This document shows, piece by piece, positions 56,464 through 64,000 of a stretch of DNA of 64,000 nucleotides. The translations under genes and the position numbers were made by a program. This DNA comes from Bacillota bacterium (GTDB lineage Bacteria; Bacillota; Clostridia; Christensenellales; CAG-138). Where the stretch lies: the NCBI GenBank assembly GCA_023390655.1, contig JAEWCL010000006.1, positions 177,490 to 241,489 of the forward strand. Direction: 5' to 3'. A model generated the notes under the pieces. That model made no database searches. It was not told the origin of the DNA and worked only from the letters and a program-made list of their open reading frames with translations. Position 1 is the stretch's first letter. The number at the start of each line of letters is the position of its first letter.

Positions 56464-57609
56464 TTATATCTTCGTCCGCTCCCATGCCGCGTAGAGCGTC
56501 AGGCCAAGCAGGCAAAACAAGGCGCCCAACAGAAACGCGTATCCGATATGCATCTCCGACGCCTTGCCAAACAACAGGTTGGTGAAGACGGCGCCGACGT
56601 TCATAATGCTTGCATAAACGGAAAGCATTGTCGCGCGGCTGCACGTTGAGACCTGCAGGTTCTGCCTTGCCGTATGGATGGGCTCAAACAGCGAGGAACA
56701 AAGCCTAATGAGCAGTATGGAGGCGATTGCGGGCAGCGGCGTTTCGGCCAGCGCTCCGACAGCGCAGGCGGCGCCCGCCAATAGAAACAGCAGCTTTACG
56801 GTTGTTCCTTCGCCAATGCGGCGGGTGAGTGCTCCGGCCTTTGCCGCAAAAAGCCCCGCTATGGTCACAAGGATATGCAGGTATCCCATGTGCGCGGGGA
56901 GGATGCCGGAGCGCGTATATTGGGGCTGGCTGAGAAATACGGTAATGGTCTGGTTGGTTTGCACCAGCAACGTTGCAGCGAGCAGGAACAGCAAAAACCC
57001 TGCCTGCCGCTTGAGCGCCGACATCATTTCCCGGATACGCCTAGAAAGGCTTGAATGTGGCGCCCTTTCCGGACGGATATCCTGTAGCAGCAGCGAAAGC
57101 AGCATGGAAAAACCGTAGGAGGTCGCCGTCAAGAGCCCGCTTAGCGAATAATCATCTTTTACAAAAAGTGAGAATGTGGCGGAGGCAAAAAGAATTCCCG
57201 CGGTGCTCATGGCGGAATACAGGCCGAACATTTTATGGCTGTCCTGCCCCTTGTTCAGCACAAAGAGATAAGCGGTGTCGCAGCCGGAAAGGCCGGAAAG
57301 GACAACCGAAAGCAGCAGGCGTTCAGACAGAAACCACAGGAAACCGCTGGCTCTCCAGAAGACAAGCTTTGAGATAAAAAAGAGGATATTGCAGATGACC
57401 AGCGTTTTTTTGTAACCGATACGATCCGTGACAATGCCCCACGGGATTTCAAGCGTGATCATGAGAACAAGCGAAACGCTCTCGATGAGCGTAATCTCAA
57501 ACAGGGAGACGCCCTGCGCCTGTCGGTAGAGCGTCGCAATCGGCGCGTAAAAGACCATACCCTGCAGCAGGGCGATGGCATACATCAGCCGGATATTTCG
57601 TTTATGCAT
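56464..57609 (-). CDS. MFS transporter
   Basis: 381 residues from ATG 57609 (AAGGGA eight nt ahead); an upstream in-frame start lacks an RBS. Twelve TM helices. The motif IPWGIVTDRIGYKKTLVI between TM2 and TM3 is the classic MFS motif A with D and RxGYKK. Likely a small-molecule exporter. Divergent from the Crp/Fnr gene, which may control it. Confidence 0.9.
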   Translation of the reverse strand: MHKRNIRLMYAIALLQGMVFYAPIATLYRQAQGVSLFEITLIESVSLVLMITLEIPWGIVTDRIGYKKTLVICNILFFISKLVFWRASGFLWFLSERLLLSVVLSGLSGCDTAYLFVLNKGQDSHKMFGLYSAMSTAGILFASATFSLFVKDDYSLSGLLTATSYGFSMLLSLLLQDIRPERAPHSSLSRRIREMMSALKRQAGFLLFLLAATLLVQTNQTITVFLSQPQYTRSGILPAHMGYLHILVTIAGLFAAKAGALTRRIGEGTTVKLLFLLAGAACAVGALAETPLPAIASILLIRLCSSLFEPIHTARQNLQVSTCSRATMLSVYASIMNVGAVFTNLLFGKASEMHIGYAFLLGALFCLLGLTLYAAWERTKI

Positions 57610-57883
57610 GATAATGTCCCTTCTTTTGCACAACAAAAGGAAGCGCCGCTGTTAGCCGCGCCTGATCCAATGTCTGTTGTAATTAAACGGGACTGGCCAT
57701 AAGAAAAATCCTTTTAGAAGCATGCCGGTGGCAAACTGGAGCTCCAATTTACAACACCTGTTTTACAGTATACGAAAACAGAACCGTACATACAATATCG
57801 TTTTCCATGCATTGACATGGAATTTCCCTACATATAAGATGGAATTGCCGGCGTATGCTGGAACAGCGGAAAGGAAGGTGCGT

Positions 57884-58555
57884 ATGGCGGTAGATCAAGA
57901 GAGCCTGGGCGCGTTGTTTCCAGTATGGGAAGAGATGACGCCCGATGAGCGCGCGCTGCTGGAGCGTGCGGCGACGGAACGCACGGTGCCGCAGGGGACG
58001 ATCCTGCAAAACGGCTCCGCGGACTGTGTAGGCCTGTTTCTGGTGAGGACGGGGCAGCTGCGCGCCTATATCCTTTCCGAAGAGGGCAAGGAGGTCACGC
58101 TGTACCGTTTGTTCGAACGGGATATGTGCCTGTTTTCCGCATCCTGCATGCTCAACGGCATACAATTTGATGTGTGGATCGAAGCGGAACGCGACACGCG
58201 GCTGTGGGTGCTGCCGGTAGGCGCGTACCAGGAGCTGATGAACGCCTCGCTCCCTGTCGCCAATTATACCAATAAGCTTCTGTCCTCCCGGTTTTCGGAC
58301 GTGATGTGGCTGCTTGACGCCGTGCTCTTTAAAAGTGTCGATGCGCGGCTTGCGGCGTTTTTGCTCGATGAGAGCGGCATTGAGGGAAGCGATACGCTTT
58401 CCATCACCCATGAACGCATCGCCCATCACCTGGGTACAGCGCGTGAGGTGGTGACGCGCATGCTCAAATATTTTCAGCAGGAAGGGATTGTCCGCCTTTC
58501 ACGCGGGGGTGTGACGCTTGTAGACCGCAAAAAGCTCATGGTTTTGTTGAAATAA
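57884..58555 (+). CDS. Crp/Fnr-family transcriptional regulator
   Basis: 223 residues from ATG 57884 with GGAAGG upstream; the frame is open 162 nt earlier without an RBS. A cyclic-nucleotide-type beta barrel (VGLFLVRTGQLRAYILSEEGKEVTLYR in parts) is followed by a helix and an HTH (THERIAHHLGTAREVVTRMLKYF). No N-terminal Cys cluster for Fe-S binding; one Cys (DMCLFSASCML) pair lies in the barrel. Effector unknown. Thioredoxin follows 89 nt downstream. Confidence 0.92.
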   Translation: MAVDQESLGALFPVWEEMTPDERALLERAATERTVPQGTILQNGSADCVGLFLVRTGQLRAYILSEEGKEVTLYRLFERDMCLFSASCMLNGIQFDVWIEAERDTRLWVLPVGAYQELMNASLPVANYTNKLLSSRFSDVMWLLDAVLFKSVDARLAAFLLDESGIEGSDTLSITHERIAHHLGTAREVVTRMLKYFQQEGIVRLSRGGVTLVDRKKLMVLLK

Positions 58556-58644
58556 CTGCAAAGAACTGTAACATTGTCACGGTAGAACCGCTCCATTTTG
58601 TTTATTATAAAATCAAGATAATAATTGGAACGGAGGATGAGACG

Positions 58645-58959
58645 ATGTCTACCCTGAATATTACAAAAAACAATTTCCAATCCGAGGTGCTCGATTCCAC
58701 AACCCCTGTGCTGGTCGATTTCTGGGCTTCCTGGTGTGGCCCCTGCCGCATGCTCACCCCTGTGGTGGATCAGATTGCGCAGGAAAACGCGGGGGCGCTC
58801 AAGGTCGCAAAAGTCAACGTGGACGATGAACCGCAGCTTGCGGCACAGTTTGGCGTGATGAGCATTCCGACGCTGGTGTTGTTCCGGGATGGGCGGCCCG
58901 TCTCAAAATCCGTCGGCGTCAAACCCAAGCAGGCGATACTCGGCATGCTCGAAGCATAA
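58645..58959 (+). CDS. trxA: Thioredoxin
   Basis: 104 residues. The active site WCGPCR places the redox cysteines at 31 and 34, with the cis-Pro loop in SIPTLVLFRDG. A general disulfide reductant of the cytoplasm. RBS CGGAGG. The preceding regulator may make it oxygen- or redox-responsive (inference). Confidence 0.97.
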   Translation: MSTLNITKNNFQSEVLDSTTPVLVDFWASWCGPCRMLTPVVDQIAQENAGALKVAKVNVDDEPQLAAQFGVMSIPTLVLFRDGRPVSKSVGVKPKQAILGMLEA

Positions 58960-59020
58960 GCTCCATGATGCGGGTGCGTTTACCTAACGCATCCCAGCCC
59001 ATATAGATTGCCTCCCCCAG

Positions 59021-59049
59021 AAAAGCCGTCTCCACCAGGGCGGCTTTTT
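59021..59049 (+). terminator. Terminator after trxA
   Basis: AAAAGCCG/CGGCTTTT with a 12-nt loop and a T-run. Confidence 0.65.
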
Positions 59050-59152
59050 GTGTGCGGGAGGCAATTTGTAAATTGCGCGCAAGCGTTGCTTCCGGCGGCG
59101 GTATGCAAAAAGAAAGCACCTCGTATGAGGCGCTTTCTGTGATTCTGGCACA

Positions 59153-60001
59153 TCAAACATTCTTTTTGAGCGCATTCTCTGCAATGACGGAGGCAAGAGA
59201 ATCAAGCCAATCTCCGTCAAACAGCTCAATCATGCCGGTATCACAGGCGGCAGCAAGCTTGGGGTCAATGGGCAGGCGCGCGGTGTGTGGGATCGTGTGC
59301 TTTTTTGAAAGCGTGTCGATGCGGCTTTCCCCGAACATGGAGATTTCCTTCCCGCAGTCGGGACAGCGGACATACGCCATATTCTCCACCAAACCCAATA
59401 CGGGTACATTCATCATGCGCGCCATGTTGACGGCCTTCTCTACGATCATCCCGACCAATTGCTGCGGCGAGGTAACGATCACGATTCCGTCAAGCGGGAT
59501 GGCCTGAAATACCGTCAGCGGCACATCCCCGGTTCCCGGCGGCATGTCGATGAACATCACGTCAATATCCCCCCAGATGACGTCCGTCCAGAACTGCTTG
59601 ACGGTGCCCGCGATGATCGGCCCGCGCCAGACGACAGGATCGGTCTCGTTGGGCAGGAGCAGGTTGACGGACATGGCGCGGATGCCGGTCTTTGTGATGG
59701 CGGGGAGCATGCCGTCCTCGGTCGCTTCCGCTTTTCCATGCAGGCCAAACGCCTGCGGGATGGAGGGGCCGGTGATATCCGCGTCCAGTATCGCGGTTTT
59801 TAACCCTGCGCGCTGGCAAAGGACCGCAAGCGTGGACGTTACCATCGATTTTCCGACGCCGCCTTTTCCGCTCACCACGCCGACGATGTGGCGGATATGG
59901 CTTAGCGCATGGGGGTTTTCCCTGAAATCTGCAAAGGATTTTTTACGGTCGCCGCAGTTTTTGCTGCAGGAGGAACAGTCGTTGTTGCAGGCGCTGCTCA
60001 T
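59153..60001 (-). CDS. mrp: Mrp/NBP35-family ATP-binding iron-sulfur carrier
   Basis: 282 residues from ATG 60001 (GGAGG upstream). The N-terminus is Cys-rich (CNNDCSSCSKNC), the P-loop is the deviant Walker GVVSGKGGVGKS, and a CPDC pair appears near 220. These are the Fe-S cluster scaffold residues of the family, which delivers clusters to apo-proteins. Monocistronic. Confidence 0.95.
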   Translation of the reverse strand: MSSACNNDCSSCSKNCGDRKKSFADFRENPHALSHIRHIVGVVSGKGGVGKSMVTSTLAVLCQRAGLKTAILDADITGPSIPQAFGLHGKAEATEDGMLPAITKTGIRAMSVNLLLPNETDPVVWRGPIIAGTVKQFWTDVIWGDIDVMFIDMPPGTGDVPLTVFQAIPLDGIVIVTSPQQLVGMIVEKAVNMARMMNVPVLGLVENMAYVRCPDCGKEISMFGESRIDTLSKKHTIPHTARLPIDPKLAAACDTGMIELFDGDWLDSLASVIAENALKKNV

Positions 60002-60220
60002 AGGATGGAAGCCTCCTTTTTTCAACTGCGCGCACCTGGCTTTCAAGCGGCGCGCGTTCAAACCCCACTTTAGCACGTTTTTATATCCTGTCAATCATGC
60101 AGACGGGGAAAACGCCGTTTTAGAGTGGATGCATCCTATAAATATGCGTTGCGCTCCCTGCCGGGAACAGGTAAACTTTGTATGAAGCATTTTCCACTGA
60201 TTGCTTGAGGAGGAACCAAT

Positions 60221-61240
60221 ATGGATGCAAAGAAGAAAATTCTTGTGACGGGCGGGGCGGGCTATATCGGGAGCCATACGGCGGTCGCTTTGCTTGAGGC
60301 GGGGTATGATATCGTCATTGCGGATAACTACCACAACGCAAAACCTGAGGCGCTTGAGCGCATCCGCCTATTGGGCGGGCGGGAATTCGCGTTTTATGAG
60401 GCGGATATTACGGATGAGGCGGCCATGCGAAAGCTGTTTGCGCAGGAGAGGATCGAAGCTGTCATCCATTTTGCGGGATGGAAGGCGGTGGGCGAATCGG
60501 TACAAAAACCGCTTGCATACTATGAAAATAATGTGGGCGGCACCATCACGCTATTGAAAGCCATGCGGGAAGCGGGCTGCAAAAAGATGGTGTTTTCCTC
60601 CTCTGCTACGGTCTACGGCATGAACAACCCCGTTCCGTACCGGGAGGAATATCCCACATCCGCCATCAACCCGTATGGCAATACCAAGGTGATGATTGAG
60701 CGAATTCTGGAGGACGTCCGCGCATCGGATGCTGCATGGAGCGTTGCGAACCTGCGGTACTTCAACCCCATCGGCGCGCACGAAAGCGGGCTTTTGGGGG
60801 AAGACCCGAACGATATCCCGAACAACCTCTTCCCCTACATCATGCAGGTGGCGGCGGGGATACGGCCTAAACTTTGCGTGTTTGGAAACGATTATGATAC
60901 GCCCGACGGCACCGGAGTTCGGGATTATATCCATGTGGTGGATCTCGCGCAGGGGCACCTTGCGGCGCTCAAGCATGTGCTTTCTACAACCGGCGTAGAG
61001 GCGGTCAACCTTGGCACCGGGCATGGCATAAGCGTGCTTGAATTGGTTCGCGCATTTGAAGCGGCGAGCGGAAGGGAGATTCCTTACGCCATCACAGACC
61101 GGCGCGCGGGCGACACCGCCTCCTGCTATGCGGATACGAAAAAGGCGAAGGCGCTCTACGGCTGGAAAGCAGAGCGGGATGTCGCAACAATGTGCATGGA
61201 CGGCTGGAACTACGCAAAACAGCGCTATGGTATCCAATAA
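60221..61240 (+). CDS. galE: UDP-glucose 4-epimerase
   Basis: 339 residues. NAD loop GGAGYIGSHT, the catalytic Ser region VFSSSATVYG and the YxxxK pair in NPYGNTKVMIE. Further landmarks are LRYFNPIGAHESG and GTGVRDYIHVVDLA. It interconverts UDP-glucose and UDP-galactose for cell-surface sugars. RBS GAGGAGG. Confidence 0.96.
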   Translation: MDAKKKILVTGGAGYIGSHTAVALLEAGYDIVIADNYHNAKPEALERIRLLGGREFAFYEADITDEAAMRKLFAQERIEAVIHFAGWKAVGESVQKPLAYYENNVGGTITLLKAMREAGCKKMVFSSSATVYGMNNPVPYREEYPTSAINPYGNTKVMIERILEDVRASDAAWSVANLRYFNPIGAHESGLLGEDPNDIPNNLFPYIMQVAAGIRPKLCVFGNDYDTPDGTGVRDYIHVVDLAQGHLAALKHVLSTTGVEAVNLGTGHGISVLELVRAFEAASGREIPYAITDRRAGDTASCYADTKKAKALYGWKAERDVATMCMDGWNYAKQRYGIQ

Positions 61241-61366
61241 CGCTTAACAGGGGTTGCCGCTGATTGGCATTTTGTGCCTTGTGATGGCATACCCGTTTGG
61301 CCCCGTTTCATCCGTATTTGTTTGCATGATACAATGCATAGGAACAATAAAAAGGGGGCAAAGCAG

Positions 61367-62482
61367 ATGCTCATCAGACATGCGCGGGTGTTCCTGCCCG
61401 ACGGGAACTTTCACGAAACCGATGTGCGCTTTGACACGCAAATCATAGAAACCGGCGCGCTCTCCGGCGAAGGGGTTGCCGCCGAGGGGCTCTACCTCAT
61501 TCCCGGGCTTGTGGACCTGCATACCCACGGCGCAATGGGGGAGGACGCTTCGGACGGCAGCCTTGAAGCGCTTCAAAAGATGTCCGCATTCTGTGCGGAC
61601 AACGGCGTCACCTCCTTTTTGCCCACCACCATGACGCTCGATGAAAAAACGCTCACGCACGCCATGCAGAACGTCTGCGCCTATCCGGGTGAGAACGGCG
61701 CAAGGGTGATCGGCGTGCGGTTGGAAGGGCCGTTTTTAAGCGCAAAACGCAAGGGCGCGCAGGCAGCGGAATTTTTGCACGCGCCCGATGTCGCGTTCTT
61801 GGAGCGCCTGCAGGAAGCGTCCTGCAAGCGTGTGCGCATTGTGGATATCGCGCCCGAGCTTCCGGGCGCCATGGACTTTATCCGGGAAGCGTCCCGGCTG
61901 TGCAGCGTATCCCTGGCGCACAGCGCGGCGGATTACGATATTGCGGCGGAGGCGTTCCGTAATGGCGCGACGCAGGTGACGCACCTCTTCAACGCCATGG
62001 AGCCGTTTTTGCACCGCGCGCCGGGCATTGTGGGTGCGGCGGCGGATGCAAACGCCTATGTGGAGGTCATTGCGGACGGCATCCATCTGCATCCCGCCGT
62101 TGTGCGCGCGGTGTTTAAGCTGTTTGACCGTGTCTGTCTCATCAGCGATTCCATGCGCGGCGCGGGCCTGCCGGACGGGGAATATTCTCTGGGCGGCCAG
62201 AGCGTGCATGTGGAGAACGGCAAGTGCACGCTTATTGACGGTACGATCGCAGGATCGGGCATCCACCTGATGACGGGGCTCAGGCGCGCAGTATCGTTTG
62301 GCATACCGCTTGGGCATGCGGTCAAATCCGCAACCATGCTGCCAGCGGAGGCGATCCATATGGAGCATGAAATCGGTGTAATTGCACCCGGCGCGCATGC
62401 GGATTTGGTGCTGCTTGATGCGGAGTTGAACATCCAAGGCGTCTATATTGGCGGTAAACGATGGGAACGCGCAGAAAACTAA
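61367..62482 (+). CDS. nagA: N-acetylglucosamine-6-phosphate deacetylase
   Basis: 371 residues from ATG 61367 (GGGGGC RBS). Metal-binding DLHTHGAMG, GVRLEGPFLS, AHSAADYD, HLFNAMEPF and the catalytic Asp in LISDSMRGAG. It gives glucosamine-6-phosphate, the same metabolite that glmS makes elsewhere in the window. nagB is not adjacent. Followed by a terminator that also carries the next gene's RBS. Confidence 0.96.
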   Translation: MLIRHARVFLPDGNFHETDVRFDTQIIETGALSGEGVAAEGLYLIPGLVDLHTHGAMGEDASDGSLEALQKMSAFCADNGVTSFLPTTMTLDEKTLTHAMQNVCAYPGENGARVIGVRLEGPFLSAKRKGAQAAEFLHAPDVAFLERLQEASCKRVRIVDIAPELPGAMDFIREASRLCSVSLAHSAADYDIAAEAFRNGATQVTHLFNAMEPFLHRAPGIVGAAADANAYVEVIADGIHLHPAVVRAVFKLFDRVCLISDSMRGAGLPDGEYSLGGQSVHVENGKCTLIDGTIAGSGIHLMTGLRRAVSFGIPLGHAVKSATMLPAEAIHMEHEIGVIAPGAHADLVLLDAELNIQGVYIGGKRWERAEN

Positions 62483-62504
62483 GCTTGTGTGCATAAAACA
62501 ACCG

Positions 62505-62539
62505 TTCCTCCCGCATGCTGAATGCGGGAGGAATTTTTT
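62505..62539 (+). terminator. Terminator whose 3' arm is the RBS of the next gene
   Basis: Perfect 12-bp stem TTCCTCCCGCAT (62505-62516) with ATGCGGGAGGAA (62522-62533), 5-nt loop, then TTTTTT directly before the ATG at 62540. GGGAGGAA in the 3' arm is the only RBS of the next gene, so folding would both end transcription and hide the RBS. Confidence 0.88.
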
Positions 62540-62926
62540 ATGCTCGTTTATCCGGCGCTGTTCCTGTTTGGCGGGGCCGCTTACATGATGATCGAACTTC
62601 TCTGGCGCAGACGCACCCATTGGAGCATGGGGGTCTTGGGCGGGCTTGCGTTTTTGCTGCTATTTCTGGTATTTTCCCGCATCGGCGCGGGACGCTTTAT
62701 CGTAAAAGGCGCAATCGGCGCGGTGCTCATTACCGCGTTAGAATTCCTAACCGGGGCGGTGGTGAATGTCAAATACGGATGGAACGTATGGGATTATTCG
62801 GCGCTCCGGTTTAACCTTTATGGGCAGGTATGCCTGCTCTACAGCGCGCTGTGGTTTCTTTTAAGCATCGGCATCGCGCTGATCGTACAGGCGGCGGCCC
62901 CGCTTGTGTTCTCTTCCGGGTTGTGA
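62540..62926 (+). CDS. Putative ABC-type membrane protein (CmpB-like family)
   Basis: 128 residues from ATG 62540. About four TM helices. The end VKYGWNVWDYSALRFNLYGQ, with LEFLTGAVVN before it, is typical of the small family annotated as putative ABC transporter permeases (PF06541-like). No ATPase nearby; real function unknown. Its expression should depend on the nagA terminator/RBS hairpin. Confidence 0.8.
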   Translation: MLVYPALFLFGGAAYMMIELLWRRRTHWSMGVLGGLAFLLLFLVFSRIGAGRFIVKGAIGAVLITALEFLTGAVVNVKYGWNVWDYSALRFNLYGQVCLLYSALWFLLSIGIALIVQAAAPLVFSSGL

Positions 62927-63041
62927 TATAAGTCTTCAAATCGTGTAAACAAATCTCTCATTTTCAACATACGCATCCGCTTTTTGGTATACTCATAAGG
63001 GGCTATGGCCTGATTCCACCCCACGAAAGGCGGAATACGCT

Positions 63042-63794
63042 ATGCTATTGCGCGCGCTGCTGTTCGTACTTGGCGCATTCGGAATGCTCGATACCGTTGC
63101 CGTCAGCTTTATCAGCTCCATGAATCTCGGCGTTGTGCTGCCGGGCTTATTGGGCCTGCCGCTGGTTCTGATGAGCGTCTTTCTGCCAAAGCTGCAAAGT
63201 GCGGGAAAGCTCGGGCAGATTATCCTCGTAGTGGTTGCCTTTGGCTACCTTGCAGCTGCGCTGCTGTTTGGGATCACGTGGGCGGTCATCGACCGGCAGG
63301 CGAACAAGGCCGCTTCTCCCGGGGCGGATGCCCTGATCGTATTGGGCGCGGGCCTTAGGGGGGAGGATCCCAAGCTGGTGCTGCGCCTAAGGATGGATAC
63401 CGCCATTTCCTATTTGAAAAAAAATCCCGGTACCGTTGCCATCCTTTCGGGCGGCAAGGGGCATGACGAGCAAATCAGTGAGGCCGAGGCCATGGCGCGC
63501 TATTTTGAAAAAGAGGGCATCCCATCCTCGCGCTATATCAAAGAGGATGCTTCCACCAACACAAGGGAGAACTTTTCATACTCCTACCGTATCGTTAGGG
63601 CGCGTTTTGGCGCGGACGCGAAGCTCGCGTTTGTGACGACGGACTTCCATATTTTCCGCGCAGAACGTGTTGCCGCCCGGCAGGGCATTTTAATAGAAGG
63701 GCTCGCGGCGCCCGATGTGTGGTATCTTTCCCTCAACAACCACCTGCGCGAATGCGCCGCCGTCTGGGCATATTGGCTGACCGGCAGGCTGTAA
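63042..63794 (+). CDS. YdcF/SanA-type (DUF218) membrane protein
   Basis: 250 residues. Two to three N-terminal TM helices (to about residue 85), then the DUF218 domain: ADALIVLGAGLRGEDP, AILSGGKGHDEQISEAEAMA in parts, EDASTNTRENF and VTTDFHIFRAERVA. Known relatives bind S-adenosylmethionine or act in envelope integrity. RBS AAAGGCGG. Confidence 0.92.
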   Translation: MLLRALLFVLGAFGMLDTVAVSFISSMNLGVVLPGLLGLPLVLMSVFLPKLQSAGKLGQIILVVVAFGYLAAALLFGITWAVIDRQANKAASPGADALIVLGAGLRGEDPKLVLRLRMDTAISYLKKNPGTVAILSGGKGHDEQISEAEAMARYFEKEGIPSSRYIKEDASTNTRENFSYSYRIVRARFGADAKLAFVTTDFHIFRAERVAARQGILIEGLAAPDVWYLSLNNHLRECAAVWAYWLTGRL

Positions 63795-63822
63795 GCCGCC
63801 ATAGAAGCCTGCCGTTGTTTTT
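63782..63822 (+). terminator. Terminator after the DUF218 gene
   Basis: CGGCAGGCT/AGCCTGCCG with a 15-nt loop, followed by TTGTTTTT; the 5' arm overlaps the end of the gene. Confidence 0.7.
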
Positions 63823-63945
63823 CGCCTATATAAAAGAAACAATAGAAACCGTAACAAATAACTGTGCAATACGCATTCTGTTTTGTCCATCCATCTCATA
63901 TATATCTAGTGTTTTAGTCTGATGTCATGAGAAGGAGGCCCCGGT

Positions 63946-64000
63946 ATGGATAGAATGGAGCTGTATCAGGATATTGCCAAGCGCACCCAGGGCGATATTT
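63946..64000 (+). CDS. spoIVA: Stage IV sporulation protein A (start only)
   Basis: Eighteen residues are visible, MDRMELYQDIAKRTQGDI, after AAGGAGG seven nt upstream. This matches the well-conserved SpoIVA start (DIAERTGGDI in relatives), the ATPase that builds the spore coat base. Identification rests on this short stretch only. Confidence 0.8.
   Translation, partial: MDRMELYQDIAKRTQGDI

Noticed and set aside
1..64000. CRISPR arrays, rRNA genes, intact prophage, replication origin
   Set aside because: No regularly spaced direct repeats, rRNA segments, phage structural genes or DnaA-box clusters were noticed anywhere in the window.

Overview
The window (about 64 kb, GC-rich in most parts) reads as the chromosome of a spore-forming Clostridia-type member of the Bacillota. 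Supporting signs are the start of spoIVA at the right edge, strong AGGAGG-type ribosome binding sites, a CIRCE heat-shock operator, formate-tetrahydrofolate ligase, PTS genes and mannitol-type PRD regulation. I cannot name the genus. Genes sit in tight operons, often with 4-nt ATGA/GTGA overlaps.

Layout. (1) 1-6.8 kb, minus strand: a purine-related operon (GntR regulator, adenine deaminase, xanthine-dehydrogenase-type molybdenum subunit, BMP-family lipoprotein, nucleoside-type ABC ATPase cut by the window edge). (2) 7.08-7.26 kb: a decayed secreted SH3-domain gene. (3) 7.4-16.3 kb, minus: a two-component system next to an operon that combines a beta-propeller-like/solute-binding lipoprotein, two sugar-type ABC permeases, an HlyD-like adaptor and a MacB-like membrane protein, without an ATPase. 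(4) 16.4-21.2 kb, minus: glmS, psuG, psuK, dapF. (5) 21.5-23.9 kb: fhs followed by a 0.6-kb non-coding block with a MITE-like element, a five-hairpin array and three related terminators. (6) 23.9-27.4 kb: two-component system plus an unknown membrane-anchored protein. (7) 27.7-34.8 kb: mannitol-type PTS operon with 1-phosphofructokinase, EI and HPr but no mtlD. (8) 35.8-45.7 kb, minus: aromatic amino acid operon (aroF, tyrA, aroB, aroA, aroC, pheA, aroE-aroK fusion, metallo-hydrolase, MFS), preceded by a Tyr/Phe-rich leader peptide and an intrinsic terminator. (9) 45.8-49.9 kb: tRNA-Arg(ACG) with an integrated AT-richer island of about 4 kb bounded by 47-nt tRNA-derived repeats, carrying an integrase remnant, a zinc-ribbon protein, a SagB-type oxidoreductase and an isoprenylcysteine-methyltransferase-like protein. 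(10) 50-52.7 kb: GNAT acetyltransferase, small secreted protein, DUF4367 protein and ECF-like sigma factor. (11) 53-64 kb: EAL-HDOD protein, YjbQ, YgjP-type metallopeptidase, a 56-aa DUF3006-like protein, CIRCE plus hsp20, MFS, Crp/Fnr regulator, thioredoxin, Mrp ATPase, galE, nagA, two membrane proteins, and the start of spoIVA.

The strongest observations are the Tyr/Phe-coding leader peptide with a terminator ahead of the nine-gene aromatic operon, the ATPase-less import/export hybrid locus under its own two-component system, the nagA terminator whose 3' arm is also the ribosome binding site of the next gene, and the tRNA-Arg island. All functional assignments rest on recognising motifs by eye; no database search was possible.
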